A stretch of DNA of 18,219 nt from NCBI GenBank assembly GCA_030453285.1, contig JAKDKP010000003.1, positions 1 through 18,219 on the forward strand, in the 5' to 3' direction. The translations under genes were made by a program, and so were the position numbers. Of the stretch, positions 13,516 through 18,219 are shown piece after piece. Position 1 is the first letter of the stretch, and every line of letters begins with the position of its first letter. The notes under the pieces are model-generated. The model was not told where the DNA came from. It ran no database searches and saw nothing but the letters and a program-made list of their open reading frames with translations. The stretch comes from Propionibacteriales bacterium (GTDB taxonomy: Bacteria > Actinomycetota > Actinomycetes > Propionibacteriales > Propionibacteriaceae).

Positions 13516-14331
13516 ATGACCGACATCTCGAACCTCATCGCGATCGGACAGTTCTCGTCGCTGACCAGACTCAGCGTGCGCATGCTCCGCCACTACGACG
13601 CCAACGGTGTCCTCGTGCCGGCACAGGTGGACGCCACCACCGGGTATCGCAGGTATGCGGCAACCCAACTGGCCGACGCGATGCTCGTCCGCCAATTGCG
13701 CGACGTGGGGTTCGGCGTGCCCGCCATCGGTGCCCTGCTTGCGGCTCGTGACACCTCCACCTTCACTCGTGCGCTGGATCAACAGCGCGCCGTTCTCGTG
13801 GACGAGACCCGTGCCGCCCAGCACCGCCTCACCCTCATCGACCAGATGCGCCAGGCGCATCGATTGGAGAACACCATGTCCATCACCATCGACCAGCACA
13901 CGTTCGCGGCCCGTCGGATCATCGGCTTGCGCGACACCATCCCGACCTACGGCGACGAAGGTCAGCTCTGGGGACGGTTCATGCCGGCACTGCAGAGCCA
14001 GGGCATCGACATCACCGGTCTCGGTGGGGCCATCAACCACGACGATGGCTTCAAGGAGTCCGACGTCGACACCGAGGTCTGGCTCGAGGTCGCCGACGGT
14101 ACGACGGCCCAGGATCCGCTCAGCGTGCGCGATCTGCCCGAGCAGCCCGCTCTGCGCGCAACGCTCGTCGGCCCGTACGACCAGATCGGTGAGGCGTGCG
14201 ACCGGCTGGCCAGACGCGCTGCCGACGAGAACCTGACCATGACCGGCGGCATGCACTACGTCTATCTCAACGACCCGAGCAGCACCGCACCGGAGGAGCT
14301 GCGTACCGAGATCTATCTGCCGATCGCCTGA
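13516..14331 (+). CDS. MerR-family regulator with GyrI-like effector domain
   Basis: This 271-residue regulator starts with a MerR helix-turn-helix and wing (IGQFSSLTRLSVRMLRHYDA, then DATTGYRRYAATQLADAMLV). A dimerisation helix of mostly 'DQQRAVLVDETRAAQHRLTL' type spans about residues 92-120. A GyrI/BmrR-like C-terminal domain (residues 125-271) begins ITIDQHTFAARRIIGLRD and ends LRTEIYLPIA. Proteins of this build sense hydrophobic or cationic drugs. The ATG at 13516 has no ribosome site, but it sits where transcription from the upstream MerR-like promoter would begin. That promoter is probably its own. The divergent neighbour is the dead SDR gene, so the regulator may have lost its natural target or may act elsewhere. 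Confidence 0.9.
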   Translation: MTDISNLIAIGQFSSLTRLSVRMLRHYDANGVLVPAQVDATTGYRRYAATQLADAMLVRQLRDVGFGVPAIGALLAARDTSTFTRALDQQRAVLVDETRAAQHRLTLIDQMRQAHRLENTMSITIDQHTFAARRIIGLRDTIPTYGDEGQLWGRFMPALQSQGIDITGLGGAINHDDGFKESDVDTEVWLEVADGTTAQDPLSVRDLPEQPALRATLVGPYDQIGEACDRLARRAADENLTMTGGMHYVYLNDPSSTAPEELRTEIYLPIA

Positions 14332-14352
14332 TCCCCTTACGTGTCCAGCCCG

Positions 14353-14383
14353 GATTCCTCGCTCAGCGGTCGAACGAGGGATC
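14353..14383. terminator. Stem-loop between convergent merR and tauE-like genes
   Basis: GATTCCTCG (14353-14361) can pair with CGAGGGATC (14375-14383) over nine positions with one T-G pair, leaving a 13-nt loop. It overlaps the stop of the leftward exporter gene and begins 21 bp past the merR stop. No T-tract is present. Confidence 0.3.
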
Positions 14384-15185
14384 AGCGAGAGATCAGCGGT
14401 GCGATGAGATCCCAGCTCAGCTTCAGGATCAGCGCGCCAACGACGGCGAGGAAGACCTTGCGGACGAAGGTGTTGCCCAGCGAGACCGCCATCCGAGCAC
14501 CGACGAACCCACCGGTCAGGTTGGCCAGTGCCATCAGCAGGCCGAGCCCGATCAGCAGGTGCCCACCGACTCCGAACACCACGAGCGCTGCGGCGTTGGT
14601 GGTCAGGTTGGCGATCTTGGCCTTTGCCGAGGCCTCGAGGAACCCGTACCCGAGAACGGCCACCAACAAGATCACGAAGAAGGATCCGGTGCCCGGACCG
14701 AGGATGCCGTCGTAGCAGCCGATGCCCAGGCCGATCGCGGCCGTACGCCAGATGTGCGGGAGGCCGCTGTGCTTCACCGCCGACGTCAGGCCCAGCGCCG
14801 GTTTGCGCCAGGTGTAGATCCCGACGCCGATCAGTGCGAGCAGCACGATCGGGGTGAACAACTGCTTGGGCAGGAACTGGGCCAGCCACGCACCGAGGGA
14901 GGCCCCGAGATAGGCGGTGATCACCAGGGGAAGGACGGTGCCCCAGTGCACCTTCACCTTCGTCAGGTACGTCAGCGTTGCGGTGATCGTGCCGGCTACC
15001 GAACTGAGCTTGTTGGTGCCGAGAATGCTCGGCGGTGGGGTGTCGGGCGGCAGGGCGATCAACAGCGCCGGGAGTTGAATCAGTCCGCCGCCACCGACCA
15101 CGGCGTCGACCCAGCCCGCGACCAGCGCCGCCAGAACGAGGAAGACGATGGTCCACAGCCCGAGGGCGGAGATCTGTTCCAGCAC
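14382..15185 (-). CDS. TauE/SafE family membrane protein (probable anion exporter)
   Basis: This 267-residue protein has about eight hydrophobic segments. It shows the two related halves of the TauE/SafE family: AGWVDAVVGGGGLIQLPALL near the N-terminus and GCYDGILGPGTGSFFVILLV in the middle. The segment TNKLSSVAGTITATLTYLTK, between those halves, is also typical. Members of the family are thought to export sulfite or organosulfur anions, but the substrate is rarely shown. The GTG at 15185 is preferred: CATGAT (15197-15192) ends 6 nt before it and could be the -10 of a leaderless message. An upstream in-frame start would overlap the divergent gene. It shares a palindromic control region with the CGNR regulator gene, which probably regulates it. 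Confidence 0.88.
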   Translation of the reverse strand: MLEQISALGLWTIVFLVLAALVAGWVDAVVGGGGLIQLPALLIALPPDTPPPSILGTNKLSSVAGTITATLTYLTKVKVHWGTVLPLVITAYLGASLGAWLAQFLPKQLFTPIVLLALIGVGIYTWRKPALGLTSAVKHSGLPHIWRTAAIGLGIGCYDGILGPGTGSFFVILLVAVLGYGFLEASAKAKIANLTTNAAALVVFGVGGHLLIGLGLLMALANLTGGFVGARMAVSLGNTFVRKVFLAVVGALILKLSWDLIAPLISR

Positions 15186-15187
15186 CG

Positions 15188-15200
15188 CACCATCATGGTG
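15188..15200. promoter_or_regulatory. Perfect palindrome between the TauE-like and CGNR genes
   Basis: CACCAT-C-ATGGTG is a perfect 13-bp inverted repeat in the 25-bp gap between two divergent starts. It covers CATGAT, a candidate leftward -10 (15197-15192), and touches TGTAAT, a candidate rightward -10 (15199-15204). A protein bound here would block both promoters. The CGNR protein is the obvious candidate. Confidence 0.55.
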
Positions 15201-15210
15201 TAATGGCCTT

Positions 15211-15756
15211 GTGCATCTCAACCCTTACGGCACCGAGCCGGTCCAGCTCGCGGTCGACCTGACCAACGAGCCCCCACAGACGGTGCGCGAGCTGGCCGAA
15301 CGGTGCCGCGATGCTGGGGTGCACATCGAGCTGCCGGCCACCCGCGCCGACCTGGTGGCGATCACCGAACTGCTCACATCGTGGGTACGGGTGGTGGACG
15401 CGACCGATGAGCGGGCCCGCGCCGCACTGACCAACGAGTTGCTCACCGACTGGGCCGACCACCCGCGCCTGACCGATCATGCCGACGGGTGGCACCTGCA
15501 CTATCGCCCCGATCGGGCCAGCCTGTCGCGGATCCTGGCGACCTTGATCAGCGTGGGGACAGCCCTGCACCTGACCGGCCGGGGGATGGATCGGCTGGGG
15601 CGGTGCGGCGCGAGCGACTGTGACCGGGTCTTCGCCGACACCTCGCGCAACGGGACCCAGCGCTGGTGCTCAACTCGCTGCGGCAACCGGTCAGCCGTAC
15701 GGAGGCATCGGGCCAGGTCCGTGACCGACTCCCGCCCACGGGCCCGTTCTCGCTGA
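15211..15756 (+). CDS. CGNR zinc-finger regulator with ABATE domain
   Basis: This protein of about 181 residues has the usual two-part build. An N-terminal ABATE-type domain begins HLNPYGTEPVQLAVDLTNEP. A C-terminal CGNR zinc finger (GRCGASDCDRVFADTSRNGT, then QRWCSTRCGNRSAVRRHRAR) has Cys132, Cys137, Cys153 and Cys157 as metal ligands. Such proteins are thought to bind DNA and often sit beside transporter genes. The GTG at 15211 gives the family-typical start V/M-HLNPYG. TGTAAT ends 6 nt upstream, which points to leaderless expression; no ribosome site is visible. The longer frame from 15148 would run into the divergent exporter gene. It probably controls itself and that exporter through the palindrome between them. 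Confidence 0.88.
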   Translation: MHLNPYGTEPVQLAVDLTNEPPQTVRELAERCRDAGVHIELPATRADLVAITELLTSWVRVVDATDERARAALTNELLTDWADHPRLTDHADGWHLHYRPDRASLSRILATLISVGTALHLTGRGMDRLGRCGASDCDRVFADTSRNGTQRWCSTRCGNRSAVRRHRARSVTDSRPRARSR

Positions 15757-15765
15757 GCCAGCGAG
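15749..15765. terminator. Stem-loop between convergent CGNR and crgA genes
   Basis: CTCGCT-GAGCC-AGCGAG is a perfect 6-bp stem with a 5-nt loop. It spans the CGNR stop codon and ends 4 bp before the crgA stop. No T-tract follows. Confidence 0.35.
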
Positions 15766-15769
15766 TCGA

Positions 15770-16075
15770 CTACTTCCAGAGAGTGGCGATCACGAACGAG
15801 GCGGCCATCAACGCCATCCCGATCAGGATGTTCCAGTTGCCGAGATCGGTCATGAAGGGCACGACGATCTTGGTCGACGAGGTCAGATAGAACGTGATCA
15901 GCCACGCGACGCCCAGCAGGCCGACGGTGATGAAGGCCGCGGGCACCCAGCGACGGCTCGAGGGGGCGGCGATCCGGGCCCTTCGCTCACGCTCGGAGCG
16001 TCGTTCGGCCAGCTGTTCGGCCTCCTTCACCTTCTTCTTGGATTCGGCGGCCTTGCGTGACTTGGACTCGGGCAA
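15770..16075 (-). CDS. crgA: Cell division protein CrgA
   Basis: This 101-residue protein has a charged, coiled-coil-like cytoplasmic N-terminus (Lys/Glu/Arg-rich, residues 1-40). Two membrane segments follow (WVPAAFITVGLLGVAWLITF and WNILIGMALMAASFVIATLW), joined by a short outer loop with TDLGNWN. This is the standard CrgA layout. CrgA is an actinobacterial divisome factor that interacts with FtsZ, FtsQ, FtsI and related proteins and helps recruit the septal wall machinery. The start is a TTG at 16075, supported by GAGGAG 8 nt upstream and by the MPESKSRK-type beginning. A candidate promoter on the minus strand is TCGACT (16132-16127), a 17-nt spacer, and TACGCT (16109-16104). The neighbours match the mycobacterial crgA-pknB region. 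Confidence 0.93.
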   Translation of the reverse strand: MPESKSRKAAESKKKVKEAEQLAERRSERERRARIAAPSSRRWVPAAFITVGLLGVAWLITFYLTSSTKIVVPFMTDLGNWNILIGMALMAASFVIATLWK

Positions 16076-16103
16076 CGGATCTTCTCCTCATTCGACAAGC
16101 GGT

Positions 16104-16132
16104 AGCGTAGTCAACGGCGGTCCAACAGTCGA
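16104..16132 (-). promoter_or_regulatory. Candidate crgA promoter
   Basis: On the minus strand, TCGACT (16132-16127) and TACGCT (16109-16104) are separated by the ideal 17 nt. Each matches four or more of the key consensus positions loosely. It lies in the 72-bp gap between the divergent crgA and DUF881 starts. I did not find an equally good rightward promoter. Confidence 0.35.
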
Positions 16133-16147
16133 AGTGAGGAGGTCCGC

Positions 16148-16969
16148 ATGGCTCCCAAGCGCCTTGTCCGACATCCGTTCCGGCTGGCCCACGTCCGCTT
16201 CCTGCGGGCCCGACGTCGTACGGCTTCGCGCCGGGTTGGGCGCGGGGCCCGGATCGGGACGGTGCTGGTGTGTCTGTTGGCGGGGTTGATGATCGTCACC
16301 AGTGCCCTCAGTGCTCGCGGTACCGATCTGCGGCCGAGCCGCAACACCGATCTGGTGGGCCTGCTGACCGACGAGAAGCGGCGCAATGCGGATCTGGCTC
16401 ACGAGGTCGCCGAGCTGCGCGCCGAGGTCGACTCCTTGTCGAACGAGCGCAATGCGCGCAGCGGTGACCAGCCGCCCGATGCCCGCGCCGACGAGTTCGC
16501 CGCCGGGAGTGTCCCGGTCCGCGGCCCGTCGGTGACCGTCACCCTCTCCGACGCCCCGGCCTCGGTTCAGCCCGACGGGGTCGATGACGACGAACTGGTC
16601 GTGCACCAGCAGGACATCCAGTCGGTGGTGAACGCCCTGTGGTCCGGCGGCGCCGAGGCGATGACGATCCAGGGACAGCGGGTGATCTCGACGACCGGGA
16701 TCAAGTGCGTCGGCAATACCGTGGTGCTGCACGGGGTGCCGTACGCGCCGCCGTACGTGATCACCGCCATCGGTGACCCGCTCCGGCTGGAGGCTGCCCT
16801 GGCGTCCTCGGACTATCTGAAGATCTATCAGCAGTACGTGGAGGCGTACGGTCTGGGCTACCAGCAGACCAAGGCCACCGAGACGTACCTGCCGGCCTTC
16901 GAGGGCGCGCAGGAGATGCGGTACGCCAGCGTCCCCGGCAAGGGCCAGTCGTCTGAGTCCCCCCGCTGA
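16148..16969 (+). CDS. DUF881 family membrane-anchored protein
   Basis: This 273-residue protein has a basic cytoplasmic N-terminus (residues 1-35) and one membrane segment (IGTVLVCLLAGLMIVTSALS). A coiled coil follows (TDEKRRNADLAHEVAELRAE), and then the DUF881 domain (VRGPSVTVTLSDAP to about residue 255, including IQSVVNALWSGGAEAMTIQG and GNTVVLHGVPYAPPYVITAI). The ATG at 16148 has a strong GAGGAGG site 5 nt upstream. It is the counterpart of the DUF881 gene that lies between crgA and trpG/pabA near the mycobacterial origin (Rv0012). The function is not known. The topology, with a large outer domain behind a coiled coil, and the location beside crgA suggest a role at the cell envelope or division site. 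Confidence 0.93.
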   Translation: MAPKRLVRHPFRLAHVRFLRARRRTASRRVGRGARIGTVLVCLLAGLMIVTSALSARGTDLRPSRNTDLVGLLTDEKRRNADLAHEVAELRAEVDSLSNERNARSGDQPPDARADEFAAGSVPVRGPSVTVTLSDAPASVQPDGVDDDELVVHQQDIQSVVNALWSGGAEAMTIQGQRVISTTGIKCVGNTVVLHGVPYAPPYVITAIGDPLRLEAALASSDYLKIYQQYVEAYGLGYQQTKATETYLPAFEGAQEMRYASVPGKGQSSESPR

Positions 16970-16978
16970 ACCGTCAGG

Positions 16979-17000
16979 ACGTCACAACCGGGACGTTTTT
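16979..17000 (+). terminator. Weak stem-loop plus T-run after the DUF881 gene
   Basis: ACGTC (16979-16983) can pair with GACGT (16992-16996) around an 8-nt loop, with a run of T to 17000. The stem is short but this is the only T-tract hairpin seen in the window. A longer-range pair, CAGGACG (16975-16981) with CGTCCTG (17024-17030), competes with it. Confidence 0.35.
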
Positions 17001-17074
17001 GGTGCAGATCCGAGGATTCGGAGCGTCCTGGACCAGAAGCGTCCCAAGTGTGACCCACGTGGAATCATGGCCCC

Positions 17075-17719
17075 ATGCCCGCCAAGATCTTGATGATCGA
17101 CAACTATGACTCGTTCGTGTGGAACATCGTGTCCTACCTCGCCCAGATCGGGGCCGAGGTGGAAGTGTGGCGCAATGACGACGAGCGGTTTGCCGGCGCC
17201 GACTGGCACGCCGGGTTCGATGGCATCCTGATCTCACCCGGACCGGGTACGCCGGAAGCGGCCGGGGTCTGCGTCGAGGTGGTCCGGTCCCTCGGCGGCA
17301 CGGTCCCGATCTTCGGTGTGTGTCTTGGTCTGCAGGCGATCGCGGTTGCGTACGGCGGGGTCGTCGGCCGCGCCGATGAGCTGCTGCACGGCAAGACCTC
17401 GGAGGTCTTCCATGACGGCGCCGGGGTGCTGGCCGGGCTGGACTCGCCGTTCGTCGCGACCCGCTACCACTCCCTGGCGATCGATCAGAGCCACGTGCCG
17501 GAGGTCCTCGAGGTGACCGCCCGTACGGCCAGCGAGGTGATCATGGCCGTACGGCATCGCACGCACGCGGTCGAGGCCGTCCAGTTCCATCCCGAATCGG
17601 TGCTCACCCAGGGCGGCTACCAGATGTTGGCCAACTGGTTGGCCAACTGCGGCGACGCCGACGCGCCGCGTCGTGCCGCCCACCTGTCCCCGTTGATGGC
17701 GGTCGAGGCCGCCAGCTGA
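17075..17719 (+). CDS. pabA: Aminodeoxychorismate/anthranilate synthase component II (glutamine amidotransferase)
   Basis: This 214-residue class I glutamine amidotransferase releases ammonia from glutamine for a chorismate-using partner. The active site is complete: Cys83 in FGVCLGLQ, and His172 and Glu174 in QFHPESV. The oxyanion-region sequence SPGPGTPEAAG is also present. The N-terminal ILMIDNYDSFVWNIVSYL is a signature of PabA/TrpG. No component I gene lies in the window, so the choice between folate (PabA) and tryptophan (TrpG) synthesis cannot be made from the protein alone. The near-origin location and stand-alone layout favour PabA or a shared subunit. The ATG at 17075 has no good ribosome site. 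AATCAT (17063-17068) ends 6 nt before it, so a leaderless message is possible. It converges with the kinase gene. Confidence 0.92.
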   Translation: MPAKILMIDNYDSFVWNIVSYLAQIGAEVEVWRNDDERFAGADWHAGFDGILISPGPGTPEAAGVCVEVVRSLGGTVPIFGVCLGLQAIAVAYGGVVGRADELLHGKTSEVFHDGAGVLAGLDSPFVATRYHSLAIDQSHVPEVLEVTARTASEVIMAVRHRTHAVEAVQFHPESVLTQGGYQMLANWLANCGDADAPRRAAHLSPLMAVEAAS

Positions 17720-17758
17720 CGCTGCCCGGATGCTGTCGCACCGGCACCGGCCAACGGC

Positions 17759-18219
17759 TCAGCCGCCGCTGCTCTCGCTGCCGGTCGGTTCGCTGGTCGG
17801 GCCGGTCGGGCTGCTGGACGTTGACGATTCCGGCTCGGTGGGAGTGGGTGTCGGCTGGGGTCGGGCCTTGGCCACCACGAGGGTGATGGTGTCGGTGCGC
17901 TTGCGCCGCGAGTCCGGTGGCGGCGTCTGGCGGAACACCTGCCCTGCGGTCTCGTCGCTCACCTCCTCGGTCACCTCCACCTTGGTGAAGCCGTTCTCCT
18001 TGGCGAGCTTGCGGGCAGCACTGGCGGTGAGGCCGGTCATGTCGGGCACGCTGGATTCCCCGCTGGCGTAGGTGAAGGTGATGGCGGTCCCCTTGGTGAC
18101 CTCATCGCCCTCGCGTGGATCCACCGTCAGCACCTCGTCAGGTTTGGCGCCAACCGGCTCGGAGTTCGCCTCCCGGGCAGTGACCTTCTCGAAGCCGGCA
18201 TCCTTCAACTCCTTCTCCG
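17759..18219 (-). CDS. pknB: Serine/threonine protein kinase PknB-type, C-terminal PASTA region (partial)
   Basis: Only the last 152 residues or so are in the window; the gene continues past the right edge. Two PASTA-like repeats are visible: one from EKELKDAGFEKV through DEVLTVDPREGDEVTKGTAI, and the last from VPDMTGLTASAARKLAKENG through VFRQTPPPDSRRKRTDTITL. A low-complexity Pro/Ser/Thr tail follows (about 35 residues), possibly exposed at the cell surface. PASTA repeats on a kinase sense muropeptides or lipid II, and PknB regulates growth and cell-wall synthesis. The kinase domain itself is not visible, so the assignment rests on the PASTA repeats and on gene order next to pabA, as in Mycobacterium (Rv0014c). 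A PASTA-bearing penicillin-binding protein is a less likely alternative. Confidence 0.85.
   Translation of the reverse strand, partial: EKELKDAGFEKVTAREANSEPVGAKPDEVLTVDPREGDEVTKGTAITFTYASGESSVPDMTGLTASAARKLAKENGFTKVEVTEEVSDETAGQVFRQTPPPDSRRKRTDTITLVVAKARPQPTPTPTEPESSTSSSPTGPTSEPTGSESSGG

Noticed and set aside
1..18219. Mobile element, phage, tRNA or CRISPR content
   Set aside because: I found no transposase, integrase, flanking inverted repeats with target duplications, tRNA-like cloverleaf or spaced repeat array. All genes fit a chromosomal actinobacterial background.

Overview
The window is high-GC DNA with dense, overlapping genes and several apparently leaderless starts. This is typical of an Actinomycetota chromosome. 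The right end (crgA, a DUF881 gene, a pabA/trpG-type amidotransferase, and a convergent PASTA-domain kinase gene) has the same order and orientation as Mycobacterium tuberculosis Rv0011c-Rv0014c. That arrangement lies near dnaA/oriC in many actinobacteria. I cannot name the genus from sequence alone; a member of the Propionibacteriales or a related order is a guess.

Region 1 (1-8966) is a sugar or glycan uptake and processing locus with two divergent transcripts. Leftward runs an ABC importer of the LplB/LplC/lipoprotein type: permease, permease, TAT-exported lipoprotein, then a class A beta-lactamase-like serine hydrolase cut by the window edge. Rightward runs a chain whose starts overlap the preceding stops: a D-2-hydroxyacid dehydrogenase, a DUF2264 protein, a LacI-family regulator, and the wreck of a GH29 alpha-L-fucosidase. 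Two near-identical 20-bp sites (4251-4270 and 4408-4427) sit on the two divergent promoters and are the likely LacI operators. The locus carries no importer ATPase, so a shared MsiK-type ATPase elsewhere is expected. The enzymes lack signal peptides, which suggests that the oligosaccharide is imported before it is processed.

Region 2 (about 8967-13128) holds an NCS2 uracil/xanthine-type permease, a convergent MarR-MATE efflux pair, and an SDR oxidoreductase divergent from marR across a clear dyad. Region 3 (about 13049-15760) holds an SDR pseudogene with a large internal deletion and a terminal frameshift, a MerR regulator with a GyrI-like effector domain, a TauE/SafE anion exporter, and a CGNR zinc-finger regulator divergent from it across a perfect palindrome. 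Between the intact SDR and the SDR pseudogene lie two back-to-back perfect inverted repeats and a TTGTCCACA DnaA-box match. Region 4 (about 15770-18219) is the near-origin cell-division and signalling block.

I saw no tRNA, rRNA, CRISPR array, IS element or attachment site. No gene-free stretch exceeds 300 bases; the longest is the divergent control region at 4223-4432. All operator, promoter and terminator calls come from reading by eye.
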